DNA of 64,000 nucleotides from positions 1 through 64,000 of the forward strand of contig JADDOH010004200.1 of assembly GCA_016648135.1 (NCBI GenBank), read 5' to 3'. The notes below the pieces were generated by a model. That model did no database searches and was not told the DNA's origin. It saw only the letters and a list, made by a program, of their open reading frames with translations. Made by a program: the position numbers and the translations under genes. The stretch is from Agrypnia vestita (taxonomy: Eukaryota > Arthropoda > Insecta > Trichoptera > Phryganeidae). Positions 46,234 to 57,849 of this stretch are shown piece after piece; positions within the stretch are counted from its first letter, which is position 1, and each line of letters starts with the position of its first letter.

Positions 46234-46494
46234 ATATGTGGAGTCGAAGTCTAGGGTCAGTATAAAGAGCAAAAAAAATGATTTCTAATTTCGGGCGGTA
46301 TTTGTAAGCATGTACCTACATACAAGTCATACATTTTATTTGTATTTGAATTAACATCTGTTCTAAAAAATATTACGTGTAAGTATTACTAAAAATATCT
46401 TTATTTTCCTGTTATTTCAGCACAGTTTCAAAGAGGAAATTGCCGTCAGAATTTTGGCACAAAAAAGTAATTTTTTATCAAATACATGTTAATA

Positions 46495-47779
46495 TTAGGT
46501 CCTTATATGAAATTGACGTTTAGTATGGGAGGACCATAAAGCCGATTTTTTTTAATTATAATATATTTATTTACTCAAAGTATGTACCATTGCTATCTAT
46601 GTACTTTTGCCATCTCATAGGTAGTTCATCGATCCCTTTACTAGAAAAAACATTCGGACGGGAATCAATAAAATTTTTGAAGGCGGTTTGGACTTGAACC
46701 ATCGGAGTTGAATTTTTTCCTTTGCAAGAAGTTATCCAAATTTCAAAAAAAATGGTAATCTGTCGGGGCAAGGTCCGGAGAGTACGGTGGATGTCTTAGA
46801 CATTCCAATTGAAGCTCCTCTAATTTGGTAGCCGTCTGTTGTGCAGTGTGTGGTCTAGCGTTATCATGAAGCAGCAGTGGCCTAGAGCGATTAACCAGCC
46901 TCGGTTGTTTAGCAGCTAGCTTTTCCATCATGGTTTGCAGTTGCTGACAATAGACATCTGCCGTAATCGTCTGGCCAGATTTAAGAAAGCTGTAGTGAAC
47001 GACACCAGCACTAGTCCACCAAACGCTCACAAGTAACTTTTTTGGAGTCAATTTTCGCTTGGGGCATGGTTTGGCTGGTTCGGCAGGGTTCAGCCATTGC
47101 GATGAGCGCTTCCGATTATCGTACAGGATCCACTTTTCATCACAGGTAATGATTCGATTTAAAATACCTGCATTATTGTGCCGGTTGAGTAATGCAACGC
47201 AGCAGTCAACGCGCGTTTGTTGATTTGCTTCACTCAATTCGTGAGGTACCCACCTTTCAAGCTTTTTCACCTTACCAATTTGCTTCAAGTGGATTAAAAC
47301 AGTTTTATCACTAACACCGCAGCCTGCAGCTAACTCGGATGTGGTTTGCGATGGATCCGCTTCCACAATAGCCTTCAATTCTTCATTATCAACTTTGGTC
47401 TCCGGCCGTCCACGGGGCTTGTTCTGCAGGTCGAAATTTCCAGAACGAAAACGTTGGAACCAAAAACGCACTGTTTTTTCTTTTGCGGCACCGTCGCCAT
47501 ACACATTATTAATCCTTCGAGCCGTTTCTGCAGCACTGGTGCCACGGTGGAACTCGTACTCGTAAATAACGCGATATTTCAAGTTTTTCATTTTGTAAAC
47601 TGAGTGACGCAAAGGAAAAAACAATTAAGGAAAAAACAAATGAATTATAATTTTCAAAACACAAATACATGAGTAAATAGCTGTATAAATTTGGATTTGG
47701 AATTCCTAACCAAAGAGAAGATATTTGAGATCAAATTTGCCAGTACGGCAAAACGCCAATTTCATATGTAAGGACCTAA
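46495..47779 (-). mobile_element. Complete-length mariner-family DNA transposon (1285 bp)
   Basis: Full-size mariner element bounded by imperfect terminal inverted repeats of about 27-29 bp. The left end starts TTAGGTCCTTATATGAAATT; the right end, read inward, starts TTAGGTCCTTACATATGAAA. A TA target duplication is visible on both sides (46493-46494 and 47780-47781). The interior is one transposase gene on the minus strand, now broken. Size, TIR length and TA target all match the mariner group of the Tc1/mariner superfamily. Confidence 0.95.
46571..47624 (-). pseudogene. mariner transposase, inactivated (stop plus frameshift)
   Basis: Cut-and-paste transposase of the mariner family. The open part is 293 codons from 47624; the more likely start is the second Met, at 47591, because the family homology begins there. 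Visible parts are an N-terminal helix-turn-helix region (residues about 20-125), WVPHEL at 125-130, then the three catalytic aspartates D162 (CDEKW), D254 (HDNARPHTA) and D289 (APTDYHFF). The 34 residues between the last two give the D,D34D signature. Directly after YHFF an in-frame TGA (46745-46743) sits where relatives have Arg, as one C-to-T change would produce. A further one-base frameshift lies near 46690-46710, after which the tail (VQTAFKNFIDSRP ... LPMRWQKYIDSNG) is readable in another frame to 46571. It therefore cannot make a full enzyme. Confidence 0.93.
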
Positions 47780-47784
47780 TATTT

Positions 47785-49145
47785 GTGGCACTGTCGCCCT
47801 TATATTTGTATATCGTGTATAACACTATCCTCACATCTTGGGTGTAATGGTATTATTTTGTAATGATGCACACGTAGAGTGAAAAAAGTAGGTGGTTCAG
47901 CAAGAAAAATGCGCTTGTCCTGCTTTGGTGTTTGCATTCAGTTACATCTATACCGATTAAAAACAAAATGCAGTTTTATTGTGGATAAAATCAGCGGCAA
48001 TATTAATTTAATCATTTACATTTAATGATGAGAGTTTCGACAGTGCAAGATTTAAAGTCGCGCGATCTTATAGGGCCCTCTTTCCACTCTAAGGGCCCCC
48101 GAATCACCGGGAAGCGAGGGGAGTTAAGCCGGGAGCAACAGAGAAGGCAAAGAGAATAAAGGAAATAATTTAATATAAAGCCTAGAAAGACTATTTTAGT
48201 TCAAGTTTAATTTCTGTGTACGTTCGATCTTTCGGTCGGAAGTTCCAGGACTTTTATTATTGACAGTTTAACTAAAAACTTCTGATTCTATATTTTTGTT
48301 TTTTTGTTCACACTGTGTCGCGATATTATGGTTTTGGGTGTCTCAAGAAGAGTTGTTCTCAAAATGTCTGGTGACAGACTCCCGAGCAAGGTAAAAGTTA
48401 ATAAATTACTATTCAGAATTTTCTAATCATCTTTTGGAAGCAAGTAATTCTTTTGATATTAATGAGGGTTTGCAAATTTTAGATACAAATATCATAAAAT
48501 TATAGTTGAATAAATTAGAAAAAGTGTTAATCGCAAATGAAATATTATAAATAACCAGGACATTTTGTTAATAAATTACCTTTTAGTTTTCATGTTAATT
48601 CTTAATTAAATCTTTAAGTTTATTTAAACTACAAAAGGTTTTATGTTTCCACCCTTTTTCAAATGAAGAATTATGGCTTCCGCAACAGACGCGCATGCCC
48701 TTGATATGATGTGACATATGACTGCAGAAGATATTTCGCGGCGAATAGGCAAAAATGGCAATTTAAAACATTCTCACGTTTAATTTAGTACGTCATTTTA
48801 TGGTCATACTAACACGGAAAATACGCGTTTTAAATTAATAAAACACGCGGTGCGTTCGAAATACGGTAACCAACTCACGTGGCTGAAGTATGTGTTGTAT
48901 TACCTCGACAGTAATAACGCACTCCCAGATATGCTAAAATAGACACGAGACGTATACGCTGGTCAGCAGCCAGTGTAATTTATTATACGAAAAAAATCAT
49001 CCCCGAATCAAAGCAATTTTGAAATGACCGACCAAATTGTATTACTTATGTTACCTAACACAATGTACCTGGCCTTAGACTTGTAATGTCCCCTAGTGAC
49101 TAGTGATGTCCTCCAATAAATTTATGAACCGGTTCGTTAGTCAAA
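47785..49145. other. No gene seen; possible Penelope relic near 48460-48600
   Basis: 48505-48600 reads NKLEKVLIANEI-like before stops, resembling the decayed Penelope tail at 28150, but the match is weak. Confidence 0.35.
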
Positions 49146-49149
49146 TTAT

Positions 49150-49960
49150 TCAATACAATATACTTCTCGTCGTAAAGGTAACAAGTTTGAAAATATTTTA
49201 TTATTTAACAGACCGCCAAGAGGTCATTATTGACCTTAATAAATGGTCCTAGAGTGACATTTAGATTACAAAGAATAAATATTTTATATTTTTACATTTT
49301 GAATATAATATAATTACACAATACACTTTTTTATGATAAATTCATAATAAATAATGTCTAAATGATAAAATAAATTGTAATAATATGCCACAAGGATAAG
49401 TTTAGTTAATTTTATTTTAGTTATTTGTCTTTTTGCTGATGTTATACGTTATTAATATATTAAAATTAGACAGAATATTGCAGCTGTTTCTTGGTTGTAT
49501 AAAAACTTAACAGCAACATACAACAGCCCTCGTGCTTGTGGAAATTCATTGCAAAATTATTGTAAAGTAATGACAAGGCTGAGAATGAACCGAAACGAAC
49601 CTTAATGCCAATCAGATATTCTCATAAATATAGCTCTGGCTTGTGATATTTTTCAATTTTAATTACAGAACCTATTCGTTAATTTGAATTCGATAAAAAT
49701 ATAAAAAAATCAAAATGTTTATTAGTAAATGCATGTTTTGCAATAGAAGTACATATTCGTAAGTGGTATTGTAAATTAAGTGCATATTTTTGATTTAAAT
49801 ATATTTGTTGGTAATATTCGTAGGTCGATGGAATGAAAGAACGATCTGTTGTTTAATGTTTATTCCTCGACCGGAGTTAGGCTCCGGGAGCAAATAAAAT
49901 ATACCGTTACAGTGTGAACATAAGTTAATCATCAATCACGAAATAAAATAGTAACAAAAT
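49150..49960 (+). repeat. Old dispersed repeat, family X
   Basis: CAAGAGGTCATTATTGACCT, TTACACAATACACTTTTTTA and, further on, CGACCGGAGTTAGGCTCCGG then GAGCAAATAA correspond to the other two copies. No open frame. Confidence 0.55.
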
Positions 49961-50299
49961 CGAAAGTATAAAAAAGGTCGGACAAAGAGAAATGTACCAC
50001 AGATATGAGACGCGGACCCAAAGGTTTTCTAAACAACGACCGGGCGGCACTTGAGATGAATCCAGACTGGGGCACGGCGTCATCTCATCCGATTCCCTTT
50101 GCTTGCATTTGTTTACGTAACCGGCGATGTCTCCGCCGCAGACGTTGTTTATGTTAACCTAATAAAAAGGGTCCCCGCTCGTAGGCAGGTAGATGCGCGA
50201 GCCGGCTGAGCGCCGCTACATATTTCATACTCATTATTAGATATTGCTGACCGTACCAGTAAGTTAAATTTTCCGTTGCGAGTTCAGATTGTACAATTG

Positions 50300-51395
50300 A
50301 GGGGTATAAAAGCAAAGGCAGCAAGCAATATCCAAAAAAAAAAATTTGAATGTAGTCACCGAGGACTACTAATTTATAATGTACTGAATTAGAGATTTTA
50401 TATAAAATATGTTTCCATTTTCCATCCTTCCAAAATTACGTTTCCAAATCACTATTGAAAGGAAACACAGCAACATCCTCGTAGTGTAAAAAACGAAGGC
50501 AGCAATATCCACTTCACTAATTAACCCACAAGGATACGACAAAATGGCCGCTTCAGAATAAAGTTAGAGTTGATGTCGATTTTACAATGAAACGTTATAG
50601 TAAAGACAAGTAATATCCAATTATATAAATAGCAAAAACAGCAATGTCCATTATTTGGCAGCAAACACAGCAGTTAAAAGTCAAATATTTATACACGTAA
50701 AATAATAGGAAAACAAAGAAGGTGGCAATTGTTTGTAAAAACTTATTTCCGATTAGCTGTTCATACCCGGCGTTGCACGGATTAAAGATTAAGTTTAAAA
50801 TAATTTTTTAGTGGAAAACAAAGGTTCCATTGTTTTGCAAAGCCTCTAACAATTTCAATTTAATCAACGCTGGGATGGATGGGACATCCAGGAAGGAAAT
50901 GTGGCCTATGTTACCCGCTGGGTCCTAAAGAATAAGTTTGCAAAATTTTAGTGAGATCGGTCAAATGGTGTACATTTGTACAGAAAATATATTAGAGAAG
51001 GGAGTGAGGTAAAGAGAGAGGGGAGAAATGTCGCCTTTGTTACCCGCCGGGTCCTAAAGAATAAGTTTCCAAATTTTGAGTCCGATCGGTCGAACGGTAC
51101 AGATTTGCACTGAAAATATAACAGGCGGAGGGGAAGGGGTAAAAGAGGAGGGAGGCCTATCTTACCCACAGGGTCCTAGAGCATAAGTATGCAAAATTTG
51201 AGTCGAATCGGACAAACGGTGTAGATTTGTATAGAGAACGGACAGACAGACATTGAGTTTTATAGGTATATATAAGATGTAGGTTTCATAGATTCCAGAG
51301 AAATTTCCTTGAGTAGTGACAGGTTTTTTGTATTTACCTCAGAAACACTCCAGTGGGATATTGCTACTTTTGCTTTCATACCCCTCTTGTGAGGT
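50300..51395. mobile_element. Foldback family D, large composite copy
   Basis: It begins GAGGGGTATAAAAGCAAAGG and ends with the complement-like TTGCTACTTTTGCTTTCATA then CCCCTC. The interior includes further family pieces (50480-50760) and the tandem repeat at 50870-51285. Related termini occur at 21277 (GAGGGGTATGAAAGCAAAAG), 40615 and 62940. Confidence 0.55.
50870..51285 (+). repeat. Tandem repeat (three units of about 127 bp) with LINE-like 3' tail
   Basis: Three diverged units each carry GGCCTATGTTACCCGCTGGG-like starts (about 50902, 51031, 51154), GGGTCCTA(A/G)AG.ATAAG, and a GTGAGATCGGTCAAATGGTG-like block. The array ends in AACGGACAGACAGACA plus an AT-rich end, as at the 3' ends of many insect LINE/SINE elements. 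It sits inside a larger foldback family D element. Confidence 0.75.
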
Positions 51396-52058
51396 AAAAT
51401 GGTATTCTAGTAAAGTCCATACCTAGGTTACGTACATAAGATTGGTGACCATCCATGTTCAACACCAGAGATCCACCCGGATACGGGACAACGATAATTT
51501 ATCCGATGACCGTTTATTAAATTGAAATTATTTGAAAAAAGTCGTCGTCAATTTATTGGTGGATTTATATACGTTATTTACTAATAGCAGTATAATTTTC
51601 AAATTTTCCTTAATAACATTTGACATAATGTTATTATGGATAAGCATTTAATAAGTGGTTCGTGGTTCGTAAAATGTGTGTCGCGGCTTCCTGTATGTAG
51701 ATCTATGAGATACGTAGATACGTACATCTTCAAAATGTGCCAATTGTCTATATTGACAGTAATTCTAAAGTATATGCTTGGGTATTGCAACATCAATGCT
51801 TGGTTGTGTTCAAGAAATGTAAATATGAATTGAATTGATAATTATTCACTCGTAACTCGTAACACAGGGAAATGACATTTATACAAAATAAAATATAATA
51901 CCAAAAACAAAATTTTCAAAATTTAAATTGGAAATTTGCCATTACAAAAAATTAAGTTATTGAATATATTATACTTCTTTTGGGTAAATTTTTTATCGTA
52001 ACGGAAGTTGCACACGCAGTATGTATATTGTAAGTATGTTGCATTATGTATGTTCTTT

Positions 52059-52236
52059 CTTCTTGAGTTTCAGATTTGATTTGTTTACAATTATTTCATT
52101 TTGTTGTTATTTTGTTGCTTCTTGAATTTCAGACTTAATTTGTTTTCTATTATTTTAATTTGTTGTAGTTTAATTGATTGTTGAGTTTCATATTTGATTT
52201 GATAACTATTATTTCATTTTGATGCAATTTTGTTAT
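52059..52236 (+). repeat. AT-rich minisatellite, three units of about 59 bp
   Basis: Each unit has CTTGAGTTTCAGATTTGATT and ATTATTTCATTTTGTTG with 10-20% changes. It was noticed from the regular TTTCAnA spacing. Confidence 0.8.
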
Positions 52237-52431
52237 ACTTTATGTCATTCGTTTAATGTTTTGTTTTTCTTTATATATCACTTTGTTATGAGTTGTTTTA
52301 GATAGTCTTCTAGCTTATCTCCTTTTTTTTATTACCTATCAATCTATACATCTGTATATACATTGTTTTTTTTAATAATAAATAAGTAAATAAATAAAAC
52401 ATGTAGCGGAAATGTGACCAAGCATGCGGAA

Positions 52432-52900
52432 ATCAGAACTAACGAAGCCATATTAATTCTTGTCAGCTGTCAGATTCTGTCCACATGCGAGTTCACGAAT
52501 GTTTAGATCATTTTTAAAGTAAGTTTTTGTTTGTCACCATGCTAAAAACCATTATACGTGATATTTGAGAAATTATTTATTTCTAAAACGACGTAATTGT
52601 CAGATATTCGTTTTCAAAACAAAAAAAAATTCATTCATCCGACATTCAATGCGGCTGTCAAAGTTTTATAGGTAGTTTCGAAACTTTTGAATACCGAAAC
52701 GTTTTAGGCCGAAAATCTTTAAAACATGAAAGAGGGTAGACATTTGGACTTTTTTGAAAATACACACTTTTTTAAAAAAGAACAAAGTTTCAATAACGAA
52801 GCCAAATTGAATTCCTGTTAGCTGTCAGATTCTGTTCCCCTATGCGAGTTCACGAATGTTTCGACCGTTTTTTAAGAAAGTTTTTGTTTGCCCTAATTAT
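52432..52900 (+). repeat. Direct repeat pair (about 100 bp, 360 bp apart)
   Basis: AACGAAGCCATATTAATTCT, GCTGTCAGATTCTGT and GCGAGTTCACGAATGTTT at 52441 recur at 52797 with few changes, ending in AAGTTTTTGTTTG. Confidence 0.8.
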
Positions 52901-53764
52901 TTTAGATATTCGAGGTTACATTTCTGTAAATATGAGTTTTTCATAAAACTCAATAAAATAATCGATAATGATCAGTATAACTTCTACCGCGCGTACATGA
53001 GTAGGTACCTACATACACGATTTAAAAAAAAATTACAACTTTCCCAGTTGCGTGGATTATGAATTTTATTTTCATCTTCATGATAATTATTATGACCATG
53101 TATGTTCCTGACTGCAAGACTGAGAATGCAGTATTCAATATAACTTCGTGTTTAACATTTTAATCTCGAAAAGGTCCTGTAGTCAATGAATATTAATCAG
53201 CGGTGTACATCGTTTGATGCAAGTTATGACTAGGGAATAGAGTATTTTTGAATTTCAGTATGATTTGTAAGCTCTTGTAAATGTACTGATCTACAAATAA
53301 TGAGCGTATATTGAACGCTTTTGAAAGTAAAGTTTTTAGGCGTATATTTGGACCGGATTTTGAAAAATTGTATTTAGGTATATTAAGGCACGGACGCTCT
53401 GAACTTTGTATATTGAGATAGATTTTAGTAACATAGAAAGACTTCGATAACTGGACCACACGTGGAGAGAACCTCAAATACCGAAGTCGCTGTCAAAGCC
53501 ACGCGGAGTGTTGACCACTGTCACTGAAGTCACTGCTGAGCACCCTACCAATAGGATGTAGAAGCTTGAAAAGACTTGTTACTATGGAACGACAACATTT
53601 TCAAAGAGATACATATCTGACATGGAGATCTTAGAAATAAACAATGCAAAACAAAGATAACTGGAGGAAAACTCTGTGGGGATCAGATCCACCAAGGGCT
53701 GTTCAGTCAAAAATGGTAGTGTTGCTGATTAATTTAGCGTTAACATTGTAGGAGAGTAGAAACT

Positions 53765-54376
53765 ACTTACGATGATCATTAAAATGGATGAAAAACATAA
53801 AGTAAGTTATCTTTATGAGTTTAATTTTATTTTACTACTGGAGTTTCAAGAGTAACAGAATCTCTCATCGGCAGGTGAAGTATTAAACTGACTAAATTCA
53901 AATTTACATGCATCAGGCGGAAATACAAATAATTAATTAATTAGATACTGATAAACGGAGCCGAAGTTATTGGTGTAAAGGTGGTTGTAACGGGAGAAGA
54001 ACAAGAAAAGAAAAAGTGGTTGTAATTGAGAGAAGAGCAGAAGAGTTGGTAGTAGTATTATTGTTTAAGCCGAGTTTAAATTTCTTTCAATTTTCATATT
54101 TAAAAATGATTACTTATATGACTTTTACATACAACAGAATGGAGAAATTTTATGGTACATGGATGAAAAAAATGTTTATTATCCATGACGTGGTTCGCGA
54201 ATTCAAAAAAGTTGTTACTAGTTAGACAACGATGTATTTACTATTACAATCTCCCAACGAACATTTGTAAAATCCGCTTATTTCTAACATATCTATTTTT
54301 GAATTTGAAATGAGGAGTAACGCGAAAATAACTTGTTATTAGTATTATAATACTCTCGAAACTCGAGTAGTAAAAT
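53765..54376. repeat. Family 5 inverted pair
   Basis: A minus-strand unit at 53833-53880 and a plus-strand half unit at 54346-54376 (ATACTCTCGAAACTCGAGTAG) face each other. The left side also carries ATGATCATTAAAATGGATG, the inverted family flank. The sequence between them has no recognisable gene. Confidence 0.55.
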
Positions 54377-54404
54377 ATAGAAAACTAGCATTTAGTCAGT
54401 TTAT

Positions 54405-54585
54405 TGCTTGGCCCTACGGTTGACTATCTACGCCTTTGGGCGGTCGATAGTAGCCGCTGCGCAGCTATTGATGACCGCTACGCGACCATTGCTATTTGCT
54501 TGCTGCTTGAGAGTATGGTCAGCTATGTTGGCCGCCTCGCGGCTTGTAGTGACTGCTGCGCGGCCATTGGTGTCATTATATGAAT
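54405..54585 (+). repeat. GC-rich degenerate tandem repeat
   Basis: Units like GACCGCTGCGCGGCCATTGG recur imperfectly (GCCGCTGCGCAGCTATTGAT, GACCGCTACGCGACCATTGC, GGCCGCCTCGCGGCTTGTAG). The 95-codon open frame over it is low-complexity and I do not believe it is a gene. Confidence 0.6.
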
Positions 54586-54699
54586 GTTTTAGAAACGCAT
54601 ACGGGACAAAATATATTAATTATTTTAAGCGACAAATAGGCAAATGTTCAGTCAGACGCGTATTTTATTTTGTTTTTGCCAAAACACGATCGTAAAATC

Positions 54700-56225
54700 T
54701 AAACTACTCGTCCAAACAATGTTGTGTAAAATGCAATTTTTATCTACATAAAATTTTCCCGACGATAAGAAATTTTATTTTGGTAAGTATTTAAAATAAC
54801 CTACTTAAATTACCCCCGACAGATTAATTTTTAAATATATCTTTTACTCATATTAATTTGTGAATTAACATTAATATATATATGTCATTGCGGACTCTGA
54901 ATGTATAGGTCTTTTTAAGTTTTACAACTTTTCTATAGAAAACCTTCATATTATATCTTAAGAAACGCATTCGTCGACTTACGTTGCATAATTATTGGTC
55001 TTCACGAAATGCGCTTTATTTTAACGGGATAATATACAGCCTATCCACCCTGAAGATCGATTCTTATTCTTAATATTGGTGGAAGAATTTTTTAAATCGG
55101 ATATACATCCAATCTTACATACTTACCAACGTTACCTCTTTATAATATCATAGTTTAAAATATTTTCCATCCATTGTAATGATCATTAAAAATGGTTATA
55201 GTAATGATTGTTTAAAAATTTAATTAATAAATTGTTATGATTGAGTATTATCAATGCAATTCATAGGTTTCTGGCACGTTCCACGGTAGCAAGTACATAC
55301 ATTGCTAGTCGACTATAAATTCAAGCAGCAAAATAGGTATTTATTTAAATAAAAAATAGATGATGTTAATAAGAACATTCTTGATACGTTCAAGAAGGCG
55401 GGGTAATTTAAAAATAACCAGTTTTCAAATTTCAAGTTCACAGGTAAAAATAAAAATTATATGAGCGACACGTAATAATTTTGATACACGATTAATTGCC
55501 TTGTCTTTTGATAAATTTTATCCGATAATTAAATTATATAGCAATTACAAGTAGTTGTAAAACACGAACAGAAAAAAATACAAGATTGAGACCTTCGAGG
55601 TCATCAGAGCTATCACTAATCAGGGACTTTGTTCGAGAATAATTTGCAAATTCCTAATGAGAAATTAAAAAATAATTCGACTGTAAAATAAATGACAGTA
55701 CTACATTTAATGGTATAAAATTAATTACATATTTCAATAAATTATCGACGGCAATTATACGTTTATATTTTTATATGAATATATAATTAGATAACATTAT
55801 TATTTTCAGACGTATAATTATGTGGAAACCAGTTTTTAAATTTAAACAATAATATTCATCAGCTTATTTTTTAATGTTTATCAATTTATTATTCCATTAC
55901 TTTACGATCACTTTAAAAAAATAACTTGCTTTCATTATGTTATGATCTTCGGCTCGACGATTTACTTTTGTTTTTGATTCTTGAATGTTAGTTTTTAACA
56001 TATTTTCCATACAGACATTTGAATATTGATATTTTTGCACTTTATATAGTTAATTACAAAATATTTTTATTTCACAAAATAATTAAAAGCCGTTCCATAA
56101 TCATTATAAGAATGTATTCGTTTTACCGTACATACTTATTTTGTCTCCGAAGTCGATTGCAAATAAATAAATGTTTAACAAAATAATTTTTTGTATTACA
56201 TAAATTAATATCTATAAATAATCGA
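54700..56225. other. No gene seen
   Basis: AT-rich spacer. ATCCATTGTAATGATCATTA at 55168 is a solo piece of the family 5 flank. Confidence 0.5.
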
Positions 56226-56234
56226 AAAAAAAGT

Positions 56235-56306
56235 TTCCCGTACCGGGAATCGAACCCGAGCCTCCTGGGTGAAAGCCAGGTATCCTAGCCACTAGACCAT
56301 ACGGGA
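56235..56306 (-). tRNA. tRNA-Glu (TTC)
   Basis: A 72-nt cloverleaf on the minus strand. The acceptor TCCCGTA pairs with TACGGGA (7/7) and the discriminator is A. The D-arm contains TGGTCTAGTGGCTAGGATA. The anticodon loop CTTTCAC gives TTC (Glu), and the T-arm is CGGGTTCGATTCCCG. A T-run terminator lies immediately downstream on the minus strand (the A-run at 56225-56232). It looks fully functional. Confidence 0.97.
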
Positions 56307-57322
56307 GAGTGACGTGAGCGCCGAATATATTGTATAAATACTAAAGATGGAAAACAGCAAGATTTTTCTGTCAGCGAAAACTTTGCAACACCTATCGAAA
56401 ACCAAGTAAAATTGCTAGACATTATTTATATCGTATCATTAAGTAATTAAATTCTTTCAAGAGAAAACGGAGGCCTCTTTGTTATTGAACATCAAAGCGA
56501 TATGTATTTTAATATAATACAAATTGCGCTTTAAATTAACAATGAAACTCATTATTTTCTTTGAATTCTCAATTAAATTCACGGTCACTGGCATAACAAA
56601 ATTGACGATACGCAAAGCATGAATTCTGAAATACCGAAAACAAAACTCAAACTAATTTAATTGTATCTACCTAGGTACCTATCTACCTACAACAGTAATA
56701 TTATACTATAACAATATAACAGTAATGATTCTAATTTATTTTGTAGATAAAATATAAAAATTGACTTATTCTCAAAAAAATCTGTCAATGGAAAAAATAA
56801 AAGTCTTACGCAGGTATATACATATATTATACACAATATATATTTTGACTTATCTTTCATAAATCGTTGGACTAACTGAAAATAACGTGTTTCGTAAGTC
56901 GTAATGTTTAAAATATGTCGAATATTAAAAAATTCATTTGATTTAATACGATTCAAAAAAATGATTCAAACATTGCAGAAATTGCAATCAAATTTGACAG
57001 ATGTGTTGACTTTCGCATAGAAACGCTTACCACCTTTTTCCGAATATCCGTACAAGGATCGTCATTCAAATATCAATAATTAAAACATTTCCTTATGTAT
57101 TTTTACGTTTATAATATAACGGTATGTTGTGAATTTTATAAACATTAATTATTGTTTTCAATAAAATATTATCTTTTTAAAAATATTATTTATACTATGT
57201 TTGTGAACTACTCGCAGTATTTAAATAATTAATTTAAAGCCCTATTTATTTAAAATAAGTCGGTGCCAAACAAAAAAAAATATATATCTCATAAGATGCC
57301 ACGCATCACCTTCCCAGTATAT

Positions 57323-57848
57323 ACAGGTGTCTCATAGCTAGTATCAAAAATGTTACAGTTAGTTTCCTACCTTGATAATGAGTCGAAAATGTTAGTAACT
57401 ATGATCTAATATCAATAGTTATGGAGATATTCAATATCAAAGATTGCATTTTTTTTTCATATTTCTGACTTATTTTTTGCAAAAAGTTGAATTATCATTT
57501 CAGTAATTTATGTTGATTATGAAAAATGCATTCGCTTCAATACAACTCAAATAAAATCATAGAAACCTTTTTAAAAAATTATATTTTCAATTTTTGCAAG
57601 GTTTTTATTATTTTAATCGACGTGTATTAAGACAAATGAATTTTTCACAATCAGATACAAGTTACTGTAAAGATAATTTAACTTTACGCAAAAATAAGTC
57701 AGAAATATTGAAAAAAATGCACACTTTGATATTGCATATCTCCATAACTATTGATATATAGTCATAGTTGCTTGAGCATTTTCTACTTACTATCAAGGCA
57801 GGAATTCACCTGTAAAGTTTTTGCTACGGGCTATGAGGCACTCTGTAT
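57323..57848. mobile_element. Foldback repeat, family C (complete)
   Basis: About 525 bp whose two halves are imperfect inverted copies. The ends are ACAGGTGTCTCATAGCTAGT and the complement of ACAGAGTGCCTCATAGCCCG. Arms share ATCAATAGTTATGGAGATAT, AATATCAAAG and TATTTCTGACTTATTTTT. TA lies at both borders. No open frame. It is the best copy of the most abundant repeat in the window. Confidence 0.75.
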
Positions 57849-57849
57849 T

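Noticed and set aside
50948..51169. 73-codon minus-strand open frame
   Set aside because: Created by the three-unit tandem repeat; no protein-like features.
54408..54695. 95-codon open frame
   Set aside because: Arises from a degenerate GC-rich tandem repeat; low complexity.
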